Source of the DNA: Limnohabitans sp. JirII-31
GTDB lineage: Bacteria; Pseudomonadota; Gammaproteobacteria; Burkholderiales; Burkholderiaceae_C
Direction: 5' to 3'
Length of the DNA: 64,000 nt
NCBI RefSeq assembly: GCF_002778315.1
Contig: NZ_NESA01000004.1
Coordinates: forward strand, 124,001-188,000
Below are positions 9,066-17,858 of the stretch, piece by piece. The notes below the pieces were generated by a model. It saw only the letters and a list, made by a program, of their open reading frames with translations, made no database searches and was not told the origin of the DNA. Position 1 is the first letter of the stretch. The number at the start of each line of letters is the position of its first letter. A program made the translations under genes and the position numbers.

Positions 9066-10340
9066 ATGATGGATCACTCGCAACGCCTCGCATTGCACAA
9101 CGAAGTTCATGCACGCCCGCCTGAACCTATGCACGCACCCTTGGCGATCTCGCACGTGGTGATGTGGGTTGACCGTGACACGGCCCAAGCCAGTCGGGCC
9201 CATTTGGCGCGTTTGCTGCGAGATCACCATTTGCCAGCACCCGACGTGCACACCAACCACGTGCGCATGGACCTGGGGGCCTTTCGCCTGCGCTGGGAAT
9301 TGCACACCGAGTTCGTGTCGTGGACGTTCATGCGAGCGGGGTCCTCGCAGATGTTGACGCAGAGCAACCTGGTCACGGCGATTGAAGGCGTGCCCCAGCA
9401 GTGGTTGTCCGATTTGCCGGGTCAGTGTTTGGCCCGCTTGCATTTGTGGTTGCTTGCCACCGGCGGTCACGACATGCATGACATGTTGCCGCGCATGCTG
9501 CACGAGGACACCTTGGTCGCATCTACCGTGGCCGAAGGCCATGGCGAGGTCTACACCGACTTTCAGTTGCACCCCGATGGGTATTCCCGCATCGTGTTGC
9601 TGGCGGGCTCTTTGTCGCCCCGTCGCCAAGGACGTTTGGTGCAGCAACTGCTGGAGATCGAGACCTACCGCATGGCGGCCTTGCTGGGTTTACCGGCGGC
9701 CCGTGAGGCATCTGCGGCCTTGGCCGATGCCGAGCGTGAGCTGGCAGCCTTGGCCCACGCGGTGCGTAGCGCCCAGACCCAGCACGAGGCAGGTCTGTTG
9801 GACCGATTGACCCGTTTGGCGGGTGAGGTGGAAGGTCAATACGCGGCCACCCATTCGCGCTTCTCGGCCACCCGCGCTTATTTTGAGTTGGTCGATCGCC
9901 GCATCCGTGACATTGCCGAATCGCGCATGCCTGGCATGCAAACCATCGGCGAGTTCATGGAGCGACGTTTGTCTCCTGCGCGCAGCACTTGCGACTGGGC
10001 GGCGCGGCGACAAACGGCGTTGTCCGAGCGGGTCTCGCGTATGAGCAACTTGTTGCGCACGCGGGTGGACTTTGAGCAGCAAGAAAGCAGCCAAGCGCTG
10101 CTGGCAGCCATGAACCAACGCCAAGGTTTGCAACTCAAGTTGCAGTCCACGGTGGAGGGTTTGTCGGTGGCCGCTATCACGTACTACATCACGGGCTTGG
10201 TGAGTTATTTAGCCAAGGGCGCGGTGCATTCTGGCTGGCCTTTTTCACCCGATTTGACGGCGGCTTGTGCGTTACCGTTGGTGGCTGCTGCGGTGTGGTG
10301 GTCGATGCGCCGTCTGCACCACAAGGTCTTTCAAGCTTAA
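9066..10340 (+). CDS. DUF3422 family membrane-anchored protein
   Basis: A 424-aa protein of the DUF3422 family (predicted membrane-anchored, function unknown). The N-terminal HNEVHARPPEP segment and the RWELHTEFVSWTF segment are the most recognisable parts. The middle is helical and probably coiled (residues 210-350). Two hydrophobic helices near the C terminus (about 365-385 and 395-412) would anchor it in the inner membrane. The start is ATG at 9066 or the next codon pair at 9069. It lies between a transporter terminator and a Bug receptor, but nothing shows a functional tie. Confidence 0.88.
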   Translation: MMDHSQRLALHNEVHARPPEPMHAPLAISHVVMWVDRDTAQASRAHLARLLRDHHLPAPDVHTNHVRMDLGAFRLRWELHTEFVSWTFMRAGSSQMLTQSNLVTAIEGVPQQWLSDLPGQCLARLHLWLLATGGHDMHDMLPRMLHEDTLVASTVAEGHGEVYTDFQLHPDGYSRIVLLAGSLSPRRQGRLVQQLLEIETYRMAALLGLPAAREASAALADAERELAALAHAVRSAQTQHEAGLLDRLTRLAGEVEGQYAATHSRFSATRAYFELVDRRIRDIAESRMPGMQTIGEFMERRLSPARSTCDWAARRQTALSERVSRMSNLLRTRVDFEQQESSQALLAAMNQRQGLQLKLQSTVEGLSVAAITYYITGLVSYLAKGAVHSGWPFSPDLTAACALPLVAAAVWWSMRRLHHKVFQA

Positions 10341-10361
10341 GCACATACAGGATTTGCGATC

Positions 10362-11333
10362 ATGACTCTTTCACGTTGGGTGCGACTGTGCACCGCACTG
10401 GCGCTGGCTGCATGCGCCCTACCTAGCCTGGCACAAATCTACCCGAACAAACCGATCCGTCTGATCGTGCCGTTCCCGGCGGGCGGCGCCACCGACATTT
10501 TTGCGCGCGCTTTATCGATCAAGTTGCCGGAGAAATTAGGTACCTCGCTGGTGGTGGAAAACCGCCCAGGCGCTGGCGGCACCTTAGGTACCGACTTGGC
10601 CGCCAAAGCGCCCGCCGATGGCTATGTGTTGCTGCTGGCCACCACCAGCACCCACACCATCGGGCCAGCCTTCAACGCGCGCTTGCCGTATGACGCGGTG
10701 CGCGACTTCACGCCCATTGTTCATGTGGGCAATGCGCCCAGCATCATGCTGGTGCCCAACAGCTCGCCCGCACACAGTGTGAAAGAGTGGATCGCCTATG
10801 CCCGCGCCAACCCCGGCAAACTCAATTACGCCTCCAGTGGCAACGGCACCATCGTGCAGCTCACGGCCGAGCTGTTCAAGGCGGAGACCGGTTTGTTTGT
10901 GGTGCACATTCCCTACAAAGGCACGGCCTTGTCGATTCCCGATTTGGTGAGCGGCAAACTGGATGTGCTGTTTGACTCTTTACCCAGCGGTATTCCCCAT
11001 GTGCGTGATGGTCGCTTGCGCGCTTTGGGCGTGACCAGTGCCAAGCGCACGCCTTTGGCACCCGATTTGCCCGCCATCTCCGAGACCGTGCCGGGTTACG
11101 AATCGAACACCTGGTTTGGCTTGTATGGCCCCAAAGGCTTGCCCGCCGAGGTGGTGGCCAAAGTCAATGCGGCCGTGAACCACACCTTGGCAGACCCAGA
11201 AGTCAAAGACAAGTTGTTTCGCCTAGGCATCGAACCCGTCGGGGGCACACCCGCAGAGTTCAGCGCCATGCTGGCACGCGAATCCACCAAGTGGCGCAAG
11301 ATCATCGTCGACAGAAAAATCACCGCAGAGTAA
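10362..11333 (+). CDS. Bug/TctC family periplasmic solute-binding protein
   Basis: A 323-aa binding protein of the Bordetella-uptake-gene family, which captures organic acids or amino-acid derivatives in the periplasm. An N-terminal signal segment is followed by the family opening YPNKPIRLIVPFPAGG and the ENRPGAGG loop; both form carboxylate-binding loops in solved homologues. The signal ends in ALAACALPSLAQ, so both signal peptidase I cleavage after AQ and a lipobox-like LAAC can be argued. It is 8 bp upstream of a gamma-glutamyltransferase-like gene, which hints at a glutamyl or N-acyl amino-acid ligand (inference). Confidence 0.93.
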   Translation: MTLSRWVRLCTALALAACALPSLAQIYPNKPIRLIVPFPAGGATDIFARALSIKLPEKLGTSLVVENRPGAGGTLGTDLAAKAPADGYVLLLATTSTHTIGPAFNARLPYDAVRDFTPIVHVGNAPSIMLVPNSSPAHSVKEWIAYARANPGKLNYASSGNGTIVQLTAELFKAETGLFVVHIPYKGTALSIPDLVSGKLDVLFDSLPSGIPHVRDGRLRALGVTSAKRTPLAPDLPAISETVPGYESNTWFGLYGPKGLPAEVVAKVNAAVNHTLADPEVKDKLFRLGIEPVGGTPAEFSAMLARESTKWRKIIVDRKITAE

Positions 11334-11341
11334 ATAGAAAA

Positions 11342-12964
11342 ATGAACTTCAATTTCAACAACCCCTACACCTCCACCCGTTTGCCCGTGTTCGCCCGCAA
11401 TGTGGTGTCTACCTCTCATCCCTTGGCTGCCCAGGCCGGCTTGCGCATGCTGTGGCAAGGTGGCAATGCGGTGGACGCGGCCATTGCAGCGGCAGCCGCC
11501 ATCACCTTGACCGAGCCGGTGAGCAACGGTTTGGGGTCGGACGCGTTTTGCATTTTGTGGGATGGCAAAGAACTGCATGGTTTGAACGCCTCTGGTCGTG
11601 CGCCGCAAACATGGACGCCTGAATACTTTCAGCGCAAATACGGCGCTGATGCCAAAACGCCGCCCAAGCGCGGCTTTGACTCGGTCACCGTGCCCGGTGC
11701 CGTGGCCAGTTGGGTGGCGATGAGTGAGCGCTTTGGCAAGCTGCCCTTTGAAGACCTGCTGCAACCCGCCATCGAGATTGCCGAACGTGGCTACTTGCTG
11801 CCCGTGGTGGTGCAACAAAAGTGGGCCGCCGCCACGCCCGAGCTGCAAGGCTTGCCCGGCTTTGCCCAAAACTTTTTGCCCTGGGGCCGTGCGCCCCATG
11901 TGGGCGAGTTGTTCAAGTTTCCCGCTGCGGCCAAAGGCCTGCGTGCCATTGCGCAAACCAAAGGGGCGGCTTTTTATGGCGGTGAGATCGCACATGCGAT
12001 TGAGAAATTTGCCGCCGCCAACGGTGGCAGCATCACCGCCCGTGACTTTGCAGACTACAAAGCCGAATGGGTCACGCCCATTGCACAAAACTACCGTGGC
12101 TACACCTTGCACGAGATCCCACCCAATGGCCAAGGCATTGCAGCGCTGATTGCGCTGGGCATCTTGGAGCACTTTGACGTGGCCAGTTTGGCGGTGGACG
12201 GTGTGGACTCACAGCACTTGCAAATCGAAGCCATCAAGCTCGCGTTTGCCGATGTGTACCGCTACGTCGCCGAGCCCCAGCAGATGGAAGTCACCCCGGC
12301 CCAAATGCTGGACCCCGCGTACTTGAAGAGCCGCGCCCAACTCATCCACATGAAGAAGGCGCAAGACTTTGGTGCTGGCAACCCCGTCAAAGGCGGCACG
12401 ATTTACCTCAGCACCGCCGACGAAAACGGCATGATGGTCAGCTTCATCCAGAGCAACTACATGGGCTTTGGCTCGGGCTGTGTCGAGCCCAACTTTGGCA
12501 TCAGCTTGCAAAACCGCGGTCACGGCTTCAGCCTGGATGCGCAGGGCCTCAACCCCGCCAACTTGGTGGCCCCTGGCAAGCGGCCCTTCCACACCATCAT
12601 CCCGGCCTTCCTCACCCAAAACGGCCAACCCGTGATGAGCTACGGCGTGATGGGCGCCAACATGCAACCGCAAGGCCACATGCAGACCTTGGTGCGCATG
12701 CTGGACTACGGACAAAACCCGCAAGCGGCGTGCGACGCGCCGCGCTGGCGCTACAACGCGGGGCTAGAGATCAACGTCGAGTCCAGCCTGAACCACGACA
12801 CCGTGGCGGGCTTGCAGGCACGCGGTCACCGCGTGGAGGTGATCAACGACAGCTACCAAGACTTTGGGGCCGGTCAGTTCATCTGGCGCGCTGGCGACCC
12901 CAAGGTCGAAGGCTATGTGGTGGCCAGCGACGCACGCCGTGACGGTTTGGCCGCAGGCTTTTAA
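11342..12964 (+). CDS. Gamma-glutamyltransferase family protein, cytosolic, non-canonical
   Basis: A 540-aa Ntn-hydrolase of the gamma-glutamyltransferase superfamily. The N terminus has STSHPLAAQAGLRML and GGNAVDAAIAAA, as in the family. The self-cleavage nucleophile should be Thr353 in GGTIYLS, where the usual T-x-H-x-S has Tyr in place of His. There is no signal peptide, unlike classical periplasmic enzymes, so it probably works in the cytosol, as expected of YwrD-like acylases. The ATG at 11342 follows the Bug receptor by 8 bp; a longer frame starts inside the receptor gene and is rejected. Confidence 0.88.
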   Translation: MNFNFNNPYTSTRLPVFARNVVSTSHPLAAQAGLRMLWQGGNAVDAAIAAAAAITLTEPVSNGLGSDAFCILWDGKELHGLNASGRAPQTWTPEYFQRKYGADAKTPPKRGFDSVTVPGAVASWVAMSERFGKLPFEDLLQPAIEIAERGYLLPVVVQQKWAAATPELQGLPGFAQNFLPWGRAPHVGELFKFPAAAKGLRAIAQTKGAAFYGGEIAHAIEKFAAANGGSITARDFADYKAEWVTPIAQNYRGYTLHEIPPNGQGIAALIALGILEHFDVASLAVDGVDSQHLQIEAIKLAFADVYRYVAEPQQMEVTPAQMLDPAYLKSRAQLIHMKKAQDFGAGNPVKGGTIYLSTADENGMMVSFIQSNYMGFGSGCVEPNFGISLQNRGHGFSLDAQGLNPANLVAPGKRPFHTIIPAFLTQNGQPVMSYGVMGANMQPQGHMQTLVRMLDYGQNPQAACDAPRWRYNAGLEINVESSLNHDTVAGLQARGHRVEVINDSYQDFGAGQFIWRAGDPKVEGYVVASDARRDGLAAGF

Positions 12965-13002
12965 GCCCATCACACAAGCTCACATTGCCAACGCCCCACT
13001 GC

Positions 13003-14835
13003 ATGCATGCTTTGAGCGGTGACAGCCCGTGTCAGCTCAGCCCAACGTGGCGTGCCCTGGGTGTTGGCTGGTTGGTGTGCTTGCTGTGTGTGGGCGCTGC
13101 ACCCGCCGCGCTGGCGCAAGCGCCTGAGCAACCAGAAATCGCCACCGGCTTGCAACACAAGACCGAGGTGGTTCGTGCGCATTGGGCGGTGGCGGCGGCG
13201 CACCCGCTGGCCACACAGGCGGGTTATGACATCTTGCAAGCCGGTGGCTCTGCGGTGGACGCGGCGGTGGCCGTGCAAATGGTGTTGGGTTTGGTCGAAC
13301 CGCAGTCCAGCGGTTTGGGCGGTGGCGCTTTGTTGCTGCACAGCCAAGGCACACAGGTGGAGGCCTTCGATGGCCGCGAAACCGCCCCTGCCACAGCGAG
13401 CGAAGATCTGTTTCTCAATGCCCAAGGGCAGCCCCTGCTTTTTTACCAAGCGGTGGTCGGCGGCCGCGCGGTAGGCACACCGGGTGTGTTGCGCATGCTG
13501 GCGCTGGCACATGCACGTCATGGCCAGTTGCCCTGGGCGCGTTTGTTTGAACCTGCGATACGTTTGGCGCAGCAAGGCTTTGCCATCAGCCCGCGCTTGC
13601 ATGCACAACTCAAAGCCGATGCTTACCTGCGCCTGGACCCGGTGGCCCGCGCTTATTTTTACCAAGCCCATGGCGCGCCTCACCCCGTGGGTCATGTGCT
13701 GCGCAACCCGGCCTTGGCGGCTTTGCTGCAACGCATTGCCACCGAGGGGCCCCAAGCGTTTTACACCGGTGAGGTGGCGCAAGCCATGGTGCGCAAAGTG
13801 CAGCAGCACCCCAGCAACCCAGGCCGTTTGAGCCTGCAAGACTTGGCGCAGTACCAAGCCCTGGAGCGCGAGCCTGTGTGCTTTGCGCACCTTGCCATGC
13901 AACGCCGCTACCGCATTTGCGGTTTTCCGCCGCCGAGTTCTGGCACCTTGGCCATTGGCCAAATCTTGGGACTGTTGCAGCACACGGCCGTGTCCGACAC
14001 GCCCTTGCGCGATGGCCTGCCCACACCAGAGTGGCTGCATGCTTACAGCGAGGCCTCTCGCCTGGCCTACGCTGACCGCGCGCAGTATGTGGCAGACCCT
14101 GCGTTTGTTGCGGCACCCGGCGGCGATTGGCGGCACATGCTCAAGCCCACTTACTTGCGCGAACGTGCAGCCTTGATTGGGCCCACACGCATGCCCCAGG
14201 TCACCTACGGCAACCCCGTGCGGGACGAACACACCCAGTACGCGCCCAGCCCAGTGCAGCCCGAGTACGGCACCTCACACCTGAGCATCGTGGACGGGCA
14301 GGGACGTGCCGTGGCCATGACCACCACCATTGAGAGTGCGTTTGGCGCGCGCCAGATGGTGCATGGGTTCTTGCTCAACAACGAACTCACCGATTTCACT
14401 TTTGTGCCGCGTGATGTCCAAGGTCGCCCGGTGGCCAACCGGGTCGAGCCACGCAAGCGGCCACGCTCATCCATGTCGCCGTTGCTGGTGTTCGACCAAG
14501 ACACGGGTGCGTTGGTGATGAGCCTGGGCAGCCCCGGTGGCGAGATGATCATTCATTTCACCGCCAAGGTGTTGCTGGGGGTGCTGCACTGGGGGCTCTC
14601 GCCGCAGCAGGCGGTGGACTTGCCCAACTTTGGCAATCTCGGTGGCCCCATGGTGTTGGAGACACAACGCTTCAGTGCTGCCAGTGTGGAGGCTTTGCGC
14701 GCACGCGGCGGTGACGTGCAAACACGCGACCTCACCAGTGGCACTCAAATCTTGCAGCGCCAGACGCGCGAGGGGCGTGCGGTGTGGGTGGGCGCGAGTG
14801 ACCCACGCCGCGAAGGCGTGGTCATGGGCCAGTGA
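13003..14835 (+). CDS. ggt: Gamma-glutamyltransferase, secreted
   Basis: About 610 aa, exported to the periplasm, where such enzymes hydrolyse or transfer the gamma-glutamyl group of glutathione. A hydrophobic signal segment ends APAALAQA, followed by the family block GGSAVDAAVAVQMVLGLVEP. The predicted nucleophile is Thr424 in GTSHLS, the canonical motif, and FLLNNELTDF is the conserved small-subunit segment. A TTG at 12985 would lengthen it by six residues; the ATG at 13003 fits the signal peptide better. It starts 38 bp after the cytosolic paralogue. Its TGA abuts the stop of the convergent exporter gene with no base between. Confidence 0.92.
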   Translation: MHALSGDSPCQLSPTWRALGVGWLVCLLCVGAAPAALAQAPEQPEIATGLQHKTEVVRAHWAVAAAHPLATQAGYDILQAGGSAVDAAVAVQMVLGLVEPQSSGLGGGALLLHSQGTQVEAFDGRETAPATASEDLFLNAQGQPLLFYQAVVGGRAVGTPGVLRMLALAHARHGQLPWARLFEPAIRLAQQGFAISPRLHAQLKADAYLRLDPVARAYFYQAHGAPHPVGHVLRNPALAALLQRIATEGPQAFYTGEVAQAMVRKVQQHPSNPGRLSLQDLAQYQALEREPVCFAHLAMQRRYRICGFPPPSSGTLAIGQILGLLQHTAVSDTPLRDGLPTPEWLHAYSEASRLAYADRAQYVADPAFVAAPGGDWRHMLKPTYLRERAALIGPTRMPQVTYGNPVRDEHTQYAPSPVQPEYGTSHLSIVDGQGRAVAMTTTIESAFGARQMVHGFLLNNELTDFTFVPRDVQGRPVANRVEPRKRPRSSMSPLLVFDQDTGALVMSLGSPGGEMIIHFTAKVLLGVLHWGLSPQQAVDLPNFGNLGGPMVLETQRFSAASVEALRARGGDVQTRDLTSGTQILQRQTREGRAVWVGASDPRREGVVMGQ

Positions 14836-15777
14836 TCAAGGCTCGGGCGCGGCGATGGGCTTGCGTTGCCCTTCGCGTCGGGCAATCCACAGCGTGGACA
14901 GCAAGATCACCGAGGCACCTATCCAGGTGGTTTCGCTGGGCACCTCGGTGAACACCCACCACCCCATGAGTGACGACCACACTAAGTCCAGGAACCGCAT
15001 CGACTGCGTGGCCGAGATGTCGGCTACGTGGAAGGCGCGCGTCAAGCAGTAATGGGCGACAGTGCCCATGATGCCTGCGGCAAAAAAGTTGGCCCATTGC
15101 CAGGCGCTGGGATTTTTCCAGTGCAACACGGCCATGGGCAAACTGAAGATGGCCACTGTGATGGCTTGCCACAGCACGATGACCCCAGGGCTTTCGTAAC
15201 GGGTCAAGGCTTTGGTGATCAAGAACGAGGCCGCAAACACCGGCGCTGACGACAGCATGACCAAGTGGTACACCCCGCCATTGTTGGAGAGGTGCGGCAG
15301 CAGCACCACCAAAACACCTGCAAAGCCAAACAATGCGGCAATCCAACGGTCACGGTGCATGCGTTCGCCCAAGAACCAGGCTGCGCCGATCATGATGAAG
15401 ATGGGGCCAGTGAAGCTGATGGCCGTCATGTCGGCCATGGGAATATGCGGCAGGGCGATGAACCACAGCATCAGGCCCGCCGCATGCACGCCGCCGCGCC
15501 AGAACTGACCTTTGATGTCTTTGGGCCAATAGGCTGCAGCCCCCGATCGCCACACCACAGGCAGCAACACCAGCAGGCCACAGAGATAGCGCAAGAACTG
15601 GGTTTCAAATGCATCGAGCTCGATGGACATCTTGCGTGAAATCACATTGAGCATGGAAAACATCATGCCGCCGGCCATCATCCAAAGCATGCCCTGCAAG
15701 GGGCGCGGCAGTCTGCCTGCGGCGCGGTGAGTGCGGTGTTGGGCCAGGCGCAAGCGCCGTCCGAAAAATTGGGTCAT
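14836..15777 (-). CDS. EamA/DMT family transporter
   Basis: A 313-aa inner-membrane exporter-type protein with ten hydrophobic helices arranged as two EamA repeats of five, preceded by a basic N-terminal stretch of about 30 residues. Motifs such as PLQGMLWMMAGGMMFSMLNV and the acidic residue after helix 2 fit the drug/metabolite transporter superfamily. The substrate is unknown. The stop codon lies back to back with that of ggt in the palindrome TGATCA (14833-14838). Confidence 0.88.
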   Translation of the reverse strand: MTQFFGRRLRLAQHRTHRAAGRLPRPLQGMLWMMAGGMMFSMLNVISRKMSIELDAFETQFLRYLCGLLVLLPVVWRSGAAAYWPKDIKGQFWRGGVHAAGLMLWFIALPHIPMADMTAISFTGPIFIMIGAAWFLGERMHRDRWIAALFGFAGVLVVLLPHLSNNGGVYHLVMLSSAPVFAASFLITKALTRYESPGVIVLWQAITVAIFSLPMAVLHWKNPSAWQWANFFAAGIMGTVAHYCLTRAFHVADISATQSMRFLDLVWSSLMGWWVFTEVPSETTWIGASVILLSTLWIARREGQRKPIAAPEP

Positions 15778-15825
15778 GTGGAAAAAAAGGTGAGGGTGGT
15801 CGCTAGGGCAGACACTGGGTGTACG

Positions 15826-17583
15826 TTAAGGTGCAGCGTCATCCTGAGGCTTGGGACTCTCGCGCATCAGGGCATAGCGGCTCATTCGCTGCGCTTGCAC
15901 CAAGCGGAATACCCGCTTGAGGGGCGTGCCGATCAGGGCCAAGGTCTGGCTGGCCAGCATCAGGCTGCCTTCAATCACTTCAGGCACCACCTCGGCAGCG
16001 CCTGCGGCGCGCAGTTGTTCTAAGTCTTTGTCGTCATGGGTGCGCACCACCACCGGCACATGGGGCGCGTGCTCTTTGACCCACGCCAGCACTTTGAGTG
16101 CAGACGCGGTGTCGGGGTAGGTCACCACCACCGCCGCGGCGCGGGCCAAGCCCGCAGACATCAAACTGGTGAAGCGCGTGGCATCGCCAAACTCCACATG
16201 GTGGCCCATGTTGCGGCCGCTTTGCACTTTGTCGGGGTCGCTGTCGAGCGCTACATACGCGACGCCTTCCAGACTCAACAGGTCTACCAAGTTGTGGCCG
16301 CTGCGCCCGTAGCCACACACAATGACGTGGTTCTCCGTCTGCAAGGTGCGCTGCGCCATGCCGGTGAGGGCCAACGATTGTTCGAACCAGTCGGTGCTGA
16401 CTAAGCGGCTGACGATGCGGTCAGCATTCATCACCAAAAAAGGTGTGGCAATCATCGACAGCACCATCGACGCCAAGATAGGGCTGATCCAAGCCGATGG
16501 GATCAACCCGTGGCCTTGACCCAAAGACAGCAACACAAAGCCGAACTCACCCGCCTGGGCCAAATAAATGCCGGTGCGCAAGCTCACACCAGCCGTTGCG
16601 CCGTGCAGCCGCGCCAACACAAACACCACTGCGGCTTTCATCACCACCGGCACCAGGGTGAGCCCTAGCACCCAGGCCCAGTTGTCGACCACCACCTCCC
16701 AGTCCAGCTTCATGCCGATGGTGATGAAGAACAGGCCCAGCAGCACATCGTGGAAGGGGCGGATGTCGGCTTCCACCTTGTGCTTGAAATCGGTTTCGGC
16801 AATCAACATGCCGGCCAAGAAAGCTCCCATGGCCAGCGACAAGCCAGCCCACTCCGTCAACCAAGCCAGCCCCAATGTCATGAACAACAGGTTGAGCATG
16901 AACAACTCGTCGCTCTTGCGCCGCGCCACCAGCATCAACCAATGGCGCATCACGCGCGGGCCGCCCCACAGCAGCACACCCACCAACACAGCGGCTTTGA
17001 GCGCGGCGATGGACAGGGCGCGCCACAAGTTGTTGTCGCCCATGTCGGCCAACGCAGGAATCAGCACCAGCAAGGGCACCACAGCCAAGTCTTGAAACAG
17101 CAACACGCCCATCACCCTCTGGCCGTGTGGCGATTCAAGCTCCACCCGGTCAGCCATGAGCTTGACCACAATGGCCGTGCTCGACATGGCCAGCGCACTG
17201 CCCATCGCCAAGGCGGTTTGCCAACTCACATGCCAGGGGCGGGCGAGTTGTGTCATCAACCAAGCAATGCCCAGGTTGAGCACCCAGGTGCCCAGCAAGG
17301 TCAGCACCACTTGGCCGAGCCCCAGCCCAAACACCACCTTGCGCATCTTGTTGAGCTTGGGCAGGTTGAACTCCAGCCCGATCACGAACATCAAAAACAC
17401 CACACCAAATTCGGCCAAGTGCTCAACGGCAGTGGAGTCTTTGGCCAGCGCCAAAGCATTGGGGCCAATCACCAAACCTGCCAGCAAGTAGCCCAGCATG
17501 GCCGGCAAATTCAGCAAGCGACACCCCACCACGCTGACGACTGCGGCGCAGAGATAGAGCAGGGTCAGTTCGAGGGAAGACAT
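15826..17583 (-). CDS. Kef/YbaL-type monovalent cation:proton antiporter (CPA2)
   Basis: A 585-aa membrane protein: about twelve helices of the Na+/H+ exchanger domain (residues 1-380), then a cytosolic TrkA-N/RCK domain that binds NAD(H) through VIVCGYGRSGHNLV (around residue 418). GLVIGPNALAL and the acidic EFGVVFLMFVIGLEF segment are typical of KefB/KefC. No KefF/KefG ancillary oxidoreductase gene is adjacent, so this is more like YbaL or a generic potassium efflux system. A short C-terminal tail replaces a full TrkA-C domain. Confidence 0.92.
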   Translation of the reverse strand: MSSLELTLLYLCAAVVSVVGCRLLNLPAMLGYLLAGLVIGPNALALAKDSTAVEHLAEFGVVFLMFVIGLEFNLPKLNKMRKVVFGLGLGQVVLTLLGTWVLNLGIAWLMTQLARPWHVSWQTALAMGSALAMSSTAIVVKLMADRVELESPHGQRVMGVLLFQDLAVVPLLVLIPALADMGDNNLWRALSIAALKAAVLVGVLLWGGPRVMRHWLMLVARRKSDELFMLNLLFMTLGLAWLTEWAGLSLAMGAFLAGMLIAETDFKHKVEADIRPFHDVLLGLFFITIGMKLDWEVVVDNWAWVLGLTLVPVVMKAAVVFVLARLHGATAGVSLRTGIYLAQAGEFGFVLLSLGQGHGLIPSAWISPILASMVLSMIATPFLVMNADRIVSRLVSTDWFEQSLALTGMAQRTLQTENHVIVCGYGRSGHNLVDLLSLEGVAYVALDSDPDKVQSGRNMGHHVEFGDATRFTSLMSAGLARAAAVVVTYPDTASALKVLAWVKEHAPHVPVVVRTHDDKDLEQLRAAGAAEVVPEVIEGSLMLASQTLALIGTPLKRVFRLVQAQRMSRYALMRESPKPQDDAAP

Positions 17584-17678
17584 AGGTGAATGGTATCAAC
17601 CGCCCGAATTGACCTCGACACAAACCGGTCATCCCCAGGCCATTAAACTTGAGGGCCATCGAACCCAAGGAACCGTTG

Positions 17679-17855
17679 ATGTTGTTTCAAACCATCATGC
17701 AAACCAGTCTGCGCAAGCTCAGGGCCAAGTTGCATTTGTCGCCACGTCCTGTGGTGACGTCCAACGAGCCCGCGCCCAAACACGGCCTTTGGTTGTTCAT
17801 CGCCGTGGTGTTGGCAGCCTTGGCTTTGGCGGTGGTGTTGTCGCGTTTTTTCTGA
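17679..17855 (+). CDS. Small single-pass membrane protein, uncharacterised
   Basis: A 58-aa protein: a basic amphipathic N-terminal third (SLRKLRAKLHLSPRP), a short linker, and one C-terminal hydrophobic helix (residues 38-55) ending in SRFF. The ATG at 17679 has an AGGAA ribosome site; a start at 17649 would add ten residues without such a site. Its stop is 3 bp from the start of the next gene, an exporter, which argues that it is a real co-translated gene. I do not recognise the family. Confidence 0.6.
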   Translation: MLFQTIMQTSLRKLRAKLHLSPRPVVTSNEPAPKHGLWLFIAVVLAALALAVVLSRFF

Positions 17856-17858
17856 GGC

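Noticed and set aside
12970-14232. 420-codon frame antisense to ggt
   Set aside because: Shadow frame; no start signal and no homology recognised.
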